Shown piece after piece: positions 17,471 to 25,672 of a DNA stretch of 64,000 nt. How positions within the stretch are numbered: position 1 is the stretch's first letter; each line of letters begins with the position of its first letter. The stretch covers positions 2,363,501 to 2,427,500 of the forward strand of contig NZ_CP092183.1 in NCBI RefSeq assembly GCF_023499255.1, given 5' to 3'. The position numbers and the translations under genes were made by a program. The notes beneath the pieces were generated by a model, which was not told the origin of the DNA, made no database searches, and saw only the letters and a program-made list of their open reading frames with translations. The DNA is from Couchioplanes caeruleus. GTDB lineage: Bacteria > Actinomycetota > Actinomycetes > Mycobacteriales > Micromonosporaceae.

Positions 17471-17887
17471 TCATGGGTTGCAACAATTTATTGGGGGTTC
17501 TCCCGCCAAGACCCGACGTCGGCGCCGTTCGTACTCCTCCATGGTGAGCACACCGAGCCCGGGAAAGCGTCCCTCATCATTGCATCCATACCCTTCCGCC
17601 CGACTAGCGATGGAGTCCTCGAGTCCCACCCAGGCGATGAGCACGTGGTGAAGATGGGTCGCAGTTATCAAGCCCGGATGGCCGCGCCACTGGCGATCGC
17701 ACCGGGCAGGCGCACCGCCACGGAGGACCTCGATTGCATCGAAGTTCGTATCGTCGAGGAACTCCACCGGCAGTCCGACCACAAGTCGCCCGACGTCTAG
17801 GAAGTCTGGGTGCATGTGTCCGACAGTAAGCCGCACGACCGAACGATGAAGCTCATACGACAAAGCCGTCCCACCACGCTGGCTCAA
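17471..17887 (-). CDS. hypothetical protein
   Basis: The open frame is 138 residues from 17887; the more natural start is the ATG at 17815 (MHPDFLDVGRLVVGLPVEFL), giving 114 residues. It has mixed alpha/beta character and a C-terminal segment ending MEEYERRRRRVLAGEPP, reminiscent of the short SHOCT-like C-terminal helix (EYE-x-R-R-x-x-L). No enzyme motif is visible. Confidence 0.45.
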   Translation of the reverse strand: MSQRGGTALSYELHRSVVRLTVGHMHPDFLDVGRLVVGLPVEFLDDTNFDAIEVLRGGAPARCDRQWRGHPGLITATHLHHVLIAWVGLEDSIASRAEGYGCNDEGRFPGLGVLTMEEYERRRRRVLAGEPPINCCNP

Positions 17888-17962
17888 ACGCGCCCGCCCA
17901 GGACGATCCGTGTGGTATTACGCCCGCTCGGCGGCATTTCAGCAAGCCGGCTACCTCCGGAT

Positions 17963-18915
17963 TTAATGCGAACAAGATACGCCGTGAGCCCCGAGGTATG
18001 CAGTGGCGGACCCGAGGGCCGCTTCATGAGCGGCGGCGTAGCGGGGGTCCTCCGGAATGGGAATTCTTTGCGCTCTCGCGGCGAAGCCATCGTTGACCAA
18101 CAAACGCAGAAGCGCCGCCTGCAGCAATCGCTGAGTCATCAATATCCGCCACAGTACGGGCGTCAAGTCCGGACTTGCCCGGCCAAGTAGATCAATCGCG
18201 GCGTCCGTGGACCTCGCATTTTGCTCCGGCAGGTCAACGGATCTCTTTCAAATTCAGAGAAGCTCTTGACGGCGCCGTTCGTCAGGTGGTCCGCGCTTAA
18301 TCCTTCGAGCAGGCCATCCAGTTGACGTACGGTCAGGTGCTGGCGGGGCTCGTGCTTATTTTTGCGGTAGTCAGGAACTCTCAGCGAGCACGCCGCCAGT
18401 TCGTAACCATTTTGAAAGACGAAGAGCAGTTCTCGGGCGACGACGTACTGCTCACGCAGCCTTGGGTCGAGGCTGAGGTCGGTTGTCGTGAGTTCGCGGC
18501 GCAGGGCGACAACGAGCACCAACGGCGCTCCAAGCCGGTAGGCGGTGGTAACCAATGAGCTGGACCCTGCATGCAGCTTGATGACGCCTAGCAGGATTTT
18601 GTCTATCCTCCGGTTACTCACCTCACAGGCCTCGCCCAACTGAAACATGAGCGGGCGAGCGACGGTGTACAGGCGCTTCAAGGCTTCGTACTCATACTCG
18701 CGCTTCGCCTTGAGGGCAGCCGATTCCTCCGACTGCAGGCTTTCGAGCCTGACCAAACGACTCCGCTCTTCGGCCTGCTGTTGTGAAAGCTTCTGGTCCG
18801 CCAGTTTCTTACTCTCGGCAAGCGCGCGCAGAGACTTGTTGTTCAAGACTGCCACCAGTATTGCGGCAGAGAATGCCAGTCCGCCGGTCACCAAGGCGGG
18901 GATCCAGTTCATCAA
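17963..18915 (-). pseudogene. membrane-anchored coiled-coil protein, probably frameshifted
   Basis: The first frame (18915 to 18163, 250 residues) has one N-terminal span (about 5-24), a coiled coil rich in Glu, Lys and Gln to about residue 75, then a helical domain. It stops at 18163, while a second frame starting with TTG at 18166 continues with plausible coding sequence (VLWRILMTQRLLQAALLRLL) to 17963. Without a frameshift the protein would be about 315 residues. The two may instead be separate products with a 4-base overlap. No family is recognised. Confidence 0.5.
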
Positions 18916-19147
18916 GCCATCATCGGCAAGGAACTACTGTTGGGACACCCGATGACCTAGATTCGACAGCTGGATGCTCCGGCGTACTCATCTCGGCTAC
19001 TTATCTACTGGTGGCACGACCGCTGCCCGGCCAGGCATGGTCGAGGTGACCGGCAGAGTCGCTCTCATTTCGGCTGTCCACCCGCATCGTGGGTGTGGCT
19101 CAGATTTGGCATGCGCTCTGCCGGTCACCGCGGCGCGGAGTGGCTCC

Positions 19148-20395
19148 AGAGGGGTATGCCCAGCTCAAAGTAGCGCTGCCCTCCCGCCGGCATCAGGTCG
19201 GAGCAGGGAGGACGAGACACATGCCCCATGTCGTCATCGGAGTGGACCCGCACAAGCGATCAGCCACGATCGAGGTCATTGACCAGCGCGAACGTGTCCT
19301 CGGCAAGGGCCGGTTCGGCACTGATCACGACGGTTACAAGGCGATGCTCGCTGCTGGCCGCAAGCACGGTGAACGGGTCTGGGCCGTCGAGGGTTGCAAC
19401 GGCATCGGCCGGCATGTCGCCCAGCGCTTGGTCGCTGACGGCGAAACCGTCGTCGATGTGCCTACGAAGCTGTCAGCGCGAGCCCGAGTATTCGCTACTG
19501 GCCAGGGTCGCAAGACCGACCCGGTCGACGCTCACAGCGTCGCCGTGGCCGCGCTGCGCACGCCCGGCCTGTGGCGGGTCCAGGCCGACGACACCACGGT
19601 GGCGTTGCGGCTGCTGGTCGACCGCCGTGACCAGCTCGGCCGGACCCGCACCGAAGTCGTGTCCCGGCTGCATCACTTGCTGCTCGAGCTCATCCCAGGC
19701 GGGGCGAAGAAGTTCTTGTCCGCCCAGCAGGCCCGTGCCCTGCTCAACACCGTCCGGCCGCGCGATCTCGTCGGCAAGACCCGCCGCTGGCTCGCGTCCG
19801 AGTTGATCCACGAACTCGTCACGATCGACAAGAAGATCAAGGTCGCCAACGCCGAGCTCACCGACCTGGTCGCCTCCACCGGCAGCACCCTGCAGGAACC
19901 CACCGGCATCGGCCCATCCGGCGCCGCGCGCCTAATCGGCGACATCGGCGACATCGCCCGGTTCGCCAGCCGAGACCACTTCGCCTCCTGGAACGGCACC
20001 GCACCCATCGACGCGTCCTCCGGCGACCAGAACCGCCACCGGCTCTCCCGAGCAGGAAACCGGCGCATCAACCGGACGCTGCACATCATGGCCGTGGTCC
20101 AGTTGCGCCGTGACACTGAAGGCCGCCGCTACTACCGGCGCAAACTCGCCGACGGCAAGACCCCCATGGAAGCAATGCGGGCGTTGAAACGCCGTCTGTC
20201 CGACGTCGTCTACAAACGGATGGTCGCCGACGCCAAGCGGATCGCGACAGGCCCGGGAGGACACGTGGGGGCGACTCTGCAATCCAGCGCGGCCGACCTC
20301 AACCCCATGATCGACACTTCGGAGAAGTCACTTCCCGGACCCGCCGAAACCCACCTTAAAGCAAGCCTCGCGGTCGCCTCTTGACATAGAGGGGT
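19148..20395 (+). mobile_element. IS110-family insertion sequence
   Basis: The element is defined by its transposase. IS110 elements lack clear terminal inverted repeats, so ends are approximate. AGAGGGGT occurs on both sides (19148-19155 and 20388-20395), the right copy immediately past the transposase stop, and is the best candidate for the ends. The stretch 18916-19147 before it holds no convincing gene. Confidence 0.6.
19221..20384 (+). CDS. IS110-family transposase
   Basis: The 387-residue protein begins at the ATG at 19221, with GGAGG nine bases upstream. The N-terminal DEDD nuclease domain shows VIGVDPHKRSATIEV, WAVEGCNGIG and KTDPVDAHSVA. The C-terminal Transposase_20 domain shows EPTGIGPSGAARLIGDIGDI, FASWNGTAP and a conserved Ser/Gly-rich segment. 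Both domains are full length, so the enzyme is probably active. It catalyses movement through a circular intermediate. Confidence 0.92.
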   Translation: MPHVVIGVDPHKRSATIEVIDQRERVLGKGRFGTDHDGYKAMLAAGRKHGERVWAVEGCNGIGRHVAQRLVADGETVVDVPTKLSARARVFATGQGRKTDPVDAHSVAVAALRTPGLWRVQADDTTVALRLLVDRRDQLGRTRTEVVSRLHHLLLELIPGGAKKFLSAQQARALLNTVRPRDLVGKTRRWLASELIHELVTIDKKIKVANAELTDLVASTGSTLQEPTGIGPSGAARLIGDIGDIARFASRDHFASWNGTAPIDASSGDQNRHRLSRAGNRRINRTLHIMAVVQLRRDTEGRRYYRRKLADGKTPMEAMRALKRRLSDVVYKRMVADAKRIATGPGGHVGATLQSSAADLNPMIDTSEKSLPGPAETHLKASLAVAS

Positions 20396-20699
20396 GCCAG
20401 ATCCGGACGCCGCCTGGCCGGGCGACGTGACTGGCCGTAGTCGATCATTGCTGAGCTGGCTTGGCCGCGAACCGGCCGAAGTACTCTGGTTCTCGAACGC
20501 TGTTGTGTGCTCGTTGGCGTACGCGTTTTGCACCTGGTCCCTTACACCGGCACCTGCTCTGGGGGGGGTGTAGGTCGGGCTCATTCGTCGGGGAGGATGC
20601 GGGTCCGCCGCGGCTGTGCCTTCGCTGCGATCGACGGGCCGGGCAGGTCGCCCGCAGCGGTCTTTGCGAATGCATCATCAGATGCAACTTTCAATGGTT
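20396..20699. other. intergenic region right of IS110
   Basis: About 300 bases without a convincing gene. It holds a run of eight Gs near 20562-20569 and lies downstream of the cell-wall hydrolase gene on the minus strand. No strong hairpin was seen. Confidence 0.4.
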
Positions 20700-21716
20700 C
20701 TAGTTCATCGATATGTGCACGTGGTTCGTGTGCCATCCGGACGGGTCGTCGCCGCCGAACGGATTGTTGTAGGGGCCCCATCTGCGGTCGTCGGCGGTCC
20801 AGATCATGCGGAACCAGATGACGTATCGGATGCCAAGCGCGTCGGCGTTGGCGACGGCCCACACCGCCATTGCGTCTCCTCTGGCCTTCTGCGCCCCGGA
20901 CGCCTCGCTGCCGGAGGTCATCATGAAGTCGCAGGCGCGGCCCTTTGGATGTTCGCCGTGGTCGTCGACGCGCCAGCAGCGGGGTTGCGGGAAGCCGGCG
21001 GCAGCGGCTTGACGAATGAGGTGCAGAGTGCGCGGGGTGAGGCAGCCGGTTCCAGTTGTCGGGTCCGGGATGATGGAGCAGGTCTCCTCGGGCCAGGAGC
21101 CGTCGGGGTTGCGCGGCGCCGGTTCGGCGCTGCCGAGGGGCATCGCGGAGCAATCGAGGGCGATCTCACCGGTCCCGTTTTGATCAACTAGGGCGACGGC
21201 GTTGGTGGTCCACTTCGCGTACGCGTCCGGGTAGGCGCTGAGCTGGACCGCCTGGGCTGCCTCGGTGAGTGGCATGGTCTGCCATCCAGCGATGGTCTTG
21301 AGCTTGTCGTAGAACTTGCCCGCCTGGTAGGCGGGATCGGCCAGTTGCTCGGGGGTGCCCCATCCCTGGCTCGGGCGCTGTTGGAAGACGCCGATGGAGT
21401 CGTGGTCGTTGTCAGCCCCGAGGTAGGGCAGGTTCCGTAGTCCGGACTCTTGCATGGCGACGGCGAGGGCGATGGTCTGGCCCCAGCTGCCGACGCCTTT
21501 GGTGACGCCGACCTGGATGATGGTCAGGGCGATGTTGAGTTGATCGGTGTCCCACGTCGTGGTGGCCGTCGGTTGCACGGAAACGTTGGTGCTTGGTGCG
21601 GCGGCGACGCTGCACGCTCCGGAGCTGCTGCCCATGACGGCGGACAGCAGCAGCATGGGCAGCCCGAAGCAGGCGAGAATGACGAGGGTGACGATGCCGA
21701 GGACTGCCTTGGTCAT
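20700..21716 (-). CDS. cell-wall hydrolase of the transfer apparatus (VirB1-like role)
   Basis: From the ATG at 21716 (MTKAVLG), with GAAAGGG nine bases upstream, the protein has 338 residues. A membrane anchor lies at about 4-28. A lysozyme-like region follows (about 65-180; AVAMQESGLRNLPYLG, GVFQQRPSQGWG), then a C-terminal domain of the ARB_07466 type with probable metal ligands in HPKGRACDFMM and HTNHVHISMN. It should cut peptidoglycan to let the conjugation channel through. It is the last gene of the minus-strand accessory run. Confidence 0.8.
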   Translation of the reverse strand: MTKAVLGIVTLVILACFGLPMLLLSAVMGSSSGACSVAAAPSTNVSVQPTATTTWDTDQLNIALTIIQVGVTKGVGSWGQTIALAVAMQESGLRNLPYLGADNDHDSIGVFQQRPSQGWGTPEQLADPAYQAGKFYDKLKTIAGWQTMPLTEAAQAVQLSAYPDAYAKWTTNAVALVDQNGTGEIALDCSAMPLGSAEPAPRNPDGSWPEETCSIIPDPTTGTGCLTPRTLHLIRQAAAAGFPQPRCWRVDDHGEHPKGRACDFMMTSGSEASGAQKARGDAMAVWAVANADALGIRYVIWFRMIWTADDRRWGPYNNPFGGDDPSGWHTNHVHISMN

Positions 21717-21740
21717 AGTCGAGTGCCCTTTCGATGACAC

Positions 21741-21774
21741 AAAAAGGGCCGTGCTGCGCGGGTGCGCGGCCGGC
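21741..21774 (-). terminator. terminator after the paralog pair
   Basis: On the minus strand an imperfect GC-rich hairpin (about 21746-21774) is followed by TTTTT (21741-21745). It separates the gene ending at 21798 from the hydrolase gene. Confidence 0.6.
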
Positions 21775-21797
21775 CGGACGAGGCGTTGAGGGATTGG

Positions 21798-22117
21798 TCA
21801 GAGGCAGTGGGTGAACGCGCGTAGCCGCGTGTCGACTGCGGCGAGCAACGTGCTTACGAGGGGATCGACGTCGGCCAGCGGGTGGCCCTCGGTGCCGGGG
21901 GTCGCGCAGCGCCAGTCCCAGTGGCCCGGCTGGAAGGCGGGTACGAAGCAGAGGGCGGCGGCGCGGTCAAGGAACAGCGCGCCGTTGATCTGCGGGGCGA
22001 GCAGCGTCATGGGCTGGCTGGTGCAACTGATCAGACACCGACAATCCGGCGCGTTGTAGACCGAGCGCGGTAGACAGGGCAGTTGCAGTCGTAGACGGGG
22101 CGAGGCGTCCGGTACAT
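21798..22117 (-). pseudogene. paralog of the next gene, frameshifted
   Basis: This is a second copy of the protein at 22198-22536. Its natural start is the ATG at 22117 (MYRTPRPVYDCNCPVYRARS), which aligns with the neighbour's Cys-rich N-terminus, but that frame stops after 28 codons. The rest (VYNAPDCRCLISCTSQPMTL to the end at 21798) lies in another frame. A one-base deletion near 22065 would explain it. A longer open frame from 22181 exists but gives an N-terminus that does not match the paralog. Confidence 0.6.
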
Positions 22118-22156
22118 AGCTGTCTCGCAAAGGGTCGTGAAGCACCAATAGGGCCG

Positions 22157-22180
22157 TGGGCCGCCCACGCGGGCGGCCCA
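22157..22180 (-). terminator. hairpin between the paralog genes
   Basis: Ten-base arms TGGGCCGCCC (22157-22166) and GGGCGGCCCA (22171-22180) enclose a 4-base loop, 18 bases after the stop at 22198. No T run follows. Confidence 0.55.
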
Positions 22181-22197
22181 CCTTGGATGTGCGGGTT

Positions 22198-22536
22198 TCA
22201 GAGGTTGAAGACCTCGGGGTTCGCGAGCACGTGAACGAGCTCCCGTAACCGGGTCTCGATCACCACGCTGGCGTGGTAGAAGTCGTGCCGGGTGTCGATT
22301 TCTCCGGCGTTCTTCCAGTCCCAGGTGCCGCCGGGGAGGGCCGGCACCTGCCAGAGGTCGCCGCTCTGGTCGAGGAACAGTGCGCAGCCCCAGCGGTCGG
22401 CCAGCAGCGTGATGGGCTGGGTGGCGCAGGTGATGGTGCAGGCGCAGCCGGACTCGTCGTAGGTGAGGCGGGTCCGTTGGGCGTGCAGGGGGCAGCGGCA
22501 GTTGCAGGGCCGCTGCCAGGGCATCAGGTAGGTCAT
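22198..22536 (-). CDS. Cys-rich hypothetical protein, intact paralog
   Basis: The 112-residue protein has a cysteine cluster in its first half (CNCRCPLHAQ, then CACTITC) that could bind zinc or form disulfides, followed by QPITLLADRWGCALFLDQSG and a W-x-VPALPGGTWDWKNA segment. The next gene downstream is a frameshifted copy, so the pair arose by duplication. No known family. It starts at the ATG at 22536, on the same strand as the interrupted gene upstream. Confidence 0.65.
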   Translation of the reverse strand: MTYLMPWQRPCNCRCPLHAQRTRLTYDESGCACTITCATQPITLLADRWGCALFLDQSGDLWQVPALPGGTWDWKNAGEIDTRHDFYHASVVIETRLRELVHVLANPEVFNL

Positions 22537-22845
22537 CGTGACTCCGTAGAAACGTCGATGTGGTGGTAGAGGAATCAGGACGAGGGGCCGATGAGGCTGC
22601 TGCCTGGGCCGAGCAGCTTGTCGTGCTGGACGGCTCGGGTTTCCTCGGCGGTGAGCACGTAGGCCGGCAGGTGCGGTATGCCTTTGCGCCAGGCGTGGTA
22701 GAGCCGGTGCACGCCGTCGATCAGCAGCCCGGCGGGCGGACCGTCCCCGACGCGGACGAGGCCGAGGATCACCGGGTCGGTCAGGTCGGTGTTCATCGCG
22801 TAGAGCCGGTCGATGGCGTTCGGGGTGGGGCCGATGAGGCTGACC

Positions 22846-22851
22846 GCTAGG
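22846..22851. repeat. target-site duplication, left copy
   Basis: GCTAGG at 22846-22851 is repeated at 23950-23955 directly outside the IS481 ends, marking the target duplication. Confidence 0.9.
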
Positions 22852-23845
22852 TGTACTGACCCGTGAGGTTAGGGACGCGGTTGGCGGGTGGTAAGCCGCC
22901 GAGTGCGGTGTGTCCGCGGTCGTGATTGTAAAAGTGGATCCAGCCGGGCAGGGCTTGGCGGCGTTCGGTCTCGCTGGTGTAGACGCGGGCGTAGGCCCAT
23001 TCCTCGAGCATGGTGCGGTTGTAGCGTTCGACTTTGCCGTTGGTCTGAGGCCGGTAGGGCCGGGTGCGTTTGTGGGTGATCCCGGCCTGGGTGAGGGTGT
23101 CGCGCCACAGGTGTGAGCGGTAGCAGGCGCCGTTGTCGGTCAGCACGCGTTTGACGGTGATGCCGGCTGCGGTGAAGAACGCGTGGGCGCGTAGCCAGAA
23201 GCCGGTTGCTGTTTCGCGGGTCTCGTCGGCAAGGATTTCGGTGTAGGCGAGCCGGGAGTGGTCGTCGACGGCGTTGTGCAGGTACTGGTAGCCCAGGTTC
23301 GGGCGGTTGGTCAGCTTGCGGGGCCGTTGCGGGTCTCGGTGCGCCGAGCGGCGGCGTTGTCCAGCGGCGCGGCCGAGCATCTTGTGGCCGCCGCCGTCGG
23401 GGATGTTGCCCAGCTTCTTGATGTCGACGTGGACCAGCTCGCCCGGTGCGTGATGTTCGTAGCGGCGCACCACCCGGCCGGTGGCCCGGTCGAGGTGACT
23501 CAGGCGAGCCAGCCGGTAGCGGGTCAGGACCCGGTGAACGGTGGCCGGGTTCAGGTCGAGAAGGTAGGCGATCCGGGCCGGGCCCCAGCGGCGCAGAACC
23601 CGGATCTTGATGATCCGGCGTTCGGTGCGCGTCGGCGTCCGGGCCGGGCTGTGGTGCGGGCGTGACGAGCGGTCGGTCATGCCCGCGAGGCCGTCGGCGC
23701 GGTAGCGGTCGGCCCAGCGTTTCGCCGTTGTCGCGCTGACTTGGAAGCGTTCCGCGGCCCGGCGCAGCGGCCAGCCATCATCGACCACGCAGCGGGCCAG
23801 GCGCAGCCGACCGGTCTCGGACAACGGTGCATTACGGTGTGGCAT
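22847..23845 (-). CDS. IS481-family transposase
   Basis: The ATG at 23845 (MPHRNAPLSETG) has GGAAGG five bases upstream and gives 332 residues. An N-terminal helix-turn-helix (about 20-60) is followed by a DDE integrase core with Asp141 (VHVDIKKLG), Asp237 (VLTDNGACY) and Glu273 (QTNGKVERYN). All catalytic residues are present. The last Thr codon is completed and the TAG stop (22847-22849) supplied by the duplicated target GCTAGG outside the element, so the C-terminus depends on the insertion site. Confidence 0.93.
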   Translation of the reverse strand: MPHRNAPLSETGRLRLARCVVDDGWPLRRAAERFQVSATTAKRWADRYRADGLAGMTDRSSRPHHSPARTPTRTERRIIKIRVLRRWGPARIAYLLDLNPATVHRVLTRYRLARLSHLDRATGRVVRRYEHHAPGELVHVDIKKLGNIPDGGGHKMLGRAAGQRRRSAHRDPQRPRKLTNRPNLGYQYLHNAVDDHSRLAYTEILADETRETATGFWLRAHAFFTAAGITVKRVLTDNGACYRSHLWRDTLTQAGITHKRTRPYRPQTNGKVERYNRTMLEEWAYARVYTSETERRQALPGWIHFYNHDRGHTALGGLPPANRVPNLTGQYT

Positions 23846-23949
23846 GAGGGCCTTCCACGGTTCGGGGTAGGACGTCGCAATCCACACCGAACCCGAAGGC
23901 CCTCACCTATTACAAGATCTCCACGTCACTAACGTCCGTGGTCAGTACA
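22852..23949 (-). mobile_element. IS481-family insertion sequence, 1098 bp
   Basis: The ends are the inverted repeats TGTACTGACC (22852-22861) and GGTCAGTACA (23940-23949). Over 29 bases the two ends match at about 23 positions. Flanking GCTAGG direct repeats are intact, which means a single recent insertion. It cuts the gene 22575-24116. Confidence 0.93.
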
Positions 23950-23955
23950 GCTAGG
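23950..23955. repeat. target-site duplication, right copy
   Basis: This GCTAGG matches the left copy at 22846-22851 on the other side of the IS481 element. Confidence 0.9.
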
Positions 23956-24115
23956 CGCTGCGGGTCGTCGAGGTGATGGAGGCTGTACGCGGTGGCCCAT
24001 GCCTGGACGTCGAGTTGCTGGGTCTCGTGGGGTGTGGCCGCGATTAGCTTCAGCGCGGCATCGATGTCGAAGACCCACGGCCCGAAGTGGAACCGCTGCG
24101 GCTGCCGGGCGGCCA

Positions 24116-24520
24116 TCACTTGCCTCCCCGGGCGGTGAGGGAGGCGTAGATGCGGATGCACCGCAGGATCAGCTCGTGCGGCGGCAACCTCAGCAGGCGT
24201 TGCCGTTTGTCCTCGTGCAGTTGGTCCCAGATGGCGACGGTGACGCTGGCGGACCAGACGTCGACCAGGACGCCGTCGATCTTGGGGTACTGCCGCTCGG
24301 CGACGATGCGCCGCAGGGTGTCGATCAGCGTGGCGTCGCCGATCGGGTGGTTGGCGTCGTCGGGGCGGGCCGCCTCCTCGTACTGGGTGAGGCAGTCCTC
24401 GCAGGTGTGGGCGCGGGGCGGGCTGTCGGTCTCCCACCGGCGAACCTCGTCGGCGGGGATCCCGCAGACCGATTGGCGTGGGTCGCGGGGGTGCAGCAGG
24501 TGAGGGGTTATCGCGGTCAT
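24116..24520 (-). CDS. hypothetical protein with zinc-ribbon-like cysteines
   Basis: The ATG at 24520 (MTAITPHLLHPRDP), with GAAAGGA nine bases upstream, opens a 134-residue protein. The first 45 residues carry three cysteines (SVCGIP, TCEDC) with a histidine nearby, suggesting a small metal-binding site. The rest is helical (DTLRRIVAERQYPKIDGVLV, LPPHELILRCIRIYASL). Its TGA overlaps the ATG of the IS-interrupted gene by one base, so the two were translated together. Confidence 0.65.
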   Translation of the reverse strand: MTAITPHLLHPRDPRQSVCGIPADEVRRWETDSPPRAHTCEDCLTQYEEAARPDDANHPIGDATLIDTLRRIVAERQYPKIDGVLVDVWSASVTVAIWDQLHEDKRQRLLRLPPHELILRCIRIYASLTARGGK

Positions 24521-24546
24521 CGGCTCGTGTCCTTTCGGGGTACGAG

Positions 24547-24586
24547 CCGGGGCATGTTGACCCCGCCCGGGGTCACCATGCCCCGG
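24547..24586 (-). terminator. two-part hairpin after the DUF932 gene
   Basis: Outer arms CCGGGGCATG (24547-24556) and CATGCCCCGG (24577-24586) enclose inner arms GACCCC (24559-24564) and GGGGTC (24569-24574). It lies between the stop at 24610 and the next ribosome site, so it is a terminator or attenuator. Confidence 0.6.
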
Positions 24587-24609
24587 GGCGGGTGGAGGGG
24601 TGGCGGTGC

Positions 24610-25599
24610 TCAGACCTTGAGCAGGTCGAAGGCGACGATCTTGAGATCGCCGGTGGTGCCGGTCAGCACCCGGTTGGCGCGCACGAGGTCGTCCTTGGCG
24701 GGCTGGTAGTGGTCCAGGTACTCGGCGATGGCCTGGTATCCGGCCCACCGGCTGCCCTTGATGGCCTTCTGCGTGTCGGCTTCGGTGATCAGGTACTTCA
24801 ATGTGCCGAGCCGCTGCTTGGCGTTGCGCTGGGTGGTCTCCGACGCGTTGTCCTTGACCGGCCATACCTGGCCGACGACCTTTTCGAACTCCCGCGTGGT
24901 CAGCGCCTCGTTCAGCATCCGCTCGGCGGCCTGCTCGAAGGTGTCCATGTACTTCCACATCAGGCCCAGCGCCTCGCGGGCCTGGCTGATCTGGGAGCCG
25001 ACGTTAGAGGTGTGCCGGAAGGTGTAGTGCCCGACGGCGTGGGCGAACGCGGCCCGCTGCGTGTTGGCGCACACCACCCGGATCGGGCTGGCGTCCACCC
25101 GCAGCGCGGCGGTCCCGTCGTGGCTGGTGGTGCCGATCAGATAGAGGTCCATCCGGTCGACTCCGGCGATGGTCATCGCGTCCGGCAGCTTCATCGTGAC
25201 GAACACGCTCTTGCCACGGCGTAGGCTGCCGGCCGTTTCGAAGTGGGCGCCGCCGACCTGGTCCACGAGCTGGTCGAGCATCTCGGCGCACTGCTCGTTC
25301 TGGACCACCGTGTAGTCGGTGCCGACGATTCCCAGATACTCCGTGACTCCGGTGAGCGGGTTGCGGCGCACGGTCATCCGCTTGTCGTCGGCGGGGATCT
25401 GCACCTCGACGCCGTCGACGATGTCGATGCCGACCGTGCGGATGGTCCGCACGCCCCAGTCGCCGAGCTTGGCGGCGGCCATGATCTCTTCGGCCTTCAT
25501 GGTCTTCTGGGTGACGGTGCCCAGGCGGTGCCAGGCCGACAGGCGGGCGCTGGCGAACGCGGTCGTGCCGTCGGCGAATTGCTCGAGTTCGTGTGGCAC
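24610..25599 (-). CDS. DUF932 / phage-plasmid-like protein
   Basis: The GTG at 25599 (MPHELEQFADGTTAF), with GGAGAA upstream, gives 329 residues. It matches the phage/plasmid-like DUF932 family: an N-terminal AFASARLSAWHRLGTV motif, YLGIVGTDYTVVQNEQ near the middle, then RVVCANTQRAAF and HTSNVGSQISQAREAL. Such proteins are common on plasmids, phages and ICEs; a role in DNA metabolism or as an anti-restriction factor has been suggested, but the function is unproven. Confidence 0.85.
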   Translation of the reverse strand: MPHELEQFADGTTAFASARLSAWHRLGTVTQKTMKAEEIMAAAKLGDWGVRTIRTVGIDIVDGVEVQIPADDKRMTVRRNPLTGVTEYLGIVGTDYTVVQNEQCAEMLDQLVDQVGGAHFETAGSLRRGKSVFVTMKLPDAMTIAGVDRMDLYLIGTTSHDGTAALRVDASPIRVVCANTQRAAFAHAVGHYTFRHTSNVGSQISQAREALGLMWKYMDTFEQAAERMLNEALTTREFEKVVGQVWPVKDNASETTQRNAKQRLGTLKYLITEADTQKAIKGSRWAGYQAIAEYLDHYQPAKDDLVRANRVLTGTTGDLKIVAFDLLKV

Positions 25600-25626
25600 A
25601 GGGTTCTCCTTTTCTCGGGAACGGAT

Positions 25627-25654
25627 GCGGGGCCGAGCAGTTGCTCGGCCCCGC
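25627..25654 (-). terminator. hairpin upstream of the DUF932 gene
   Basis: Twelve-base perfect arms GCGGGGCCGAGC (25627-25638) and GCTCGGCCCCGC (25643-25654) enclose a 4-base loop. It lies 19 bases past the stop of the upstream gene and 28 bases before the DUF932 start codon. Confidence 0.6.
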
Positions 25655-25672
25655 GTGGGAATGAGTGGATGG

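Larger units (their letters stand above)
22575..24116 (-). pseudogene. hypothetical gene interrupted by IS481
   Basis: Removing the IS and one copy of its 6-base target repeat joins two open segments in the same frame. The start, ATG at 24116 (MAARQPQRFHFGPWVFDI), reads to DDPQRLA at 23950, then continues VSLIGPTPNAIDRLYAMNTD and DGVHRLYHAWRKGIPHLPAY to 22575. The restored protein has about 147 residues. Its GPPAGLLIDGVHRLYHAW segment resembles ParB-type core motifs (D-G-x-H-R), but no more can be said. It overlaps the stop of the upstream gene by one base. A product of about 68 residues plus IS-derived sequence could still be made. Confidence 0.8.
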
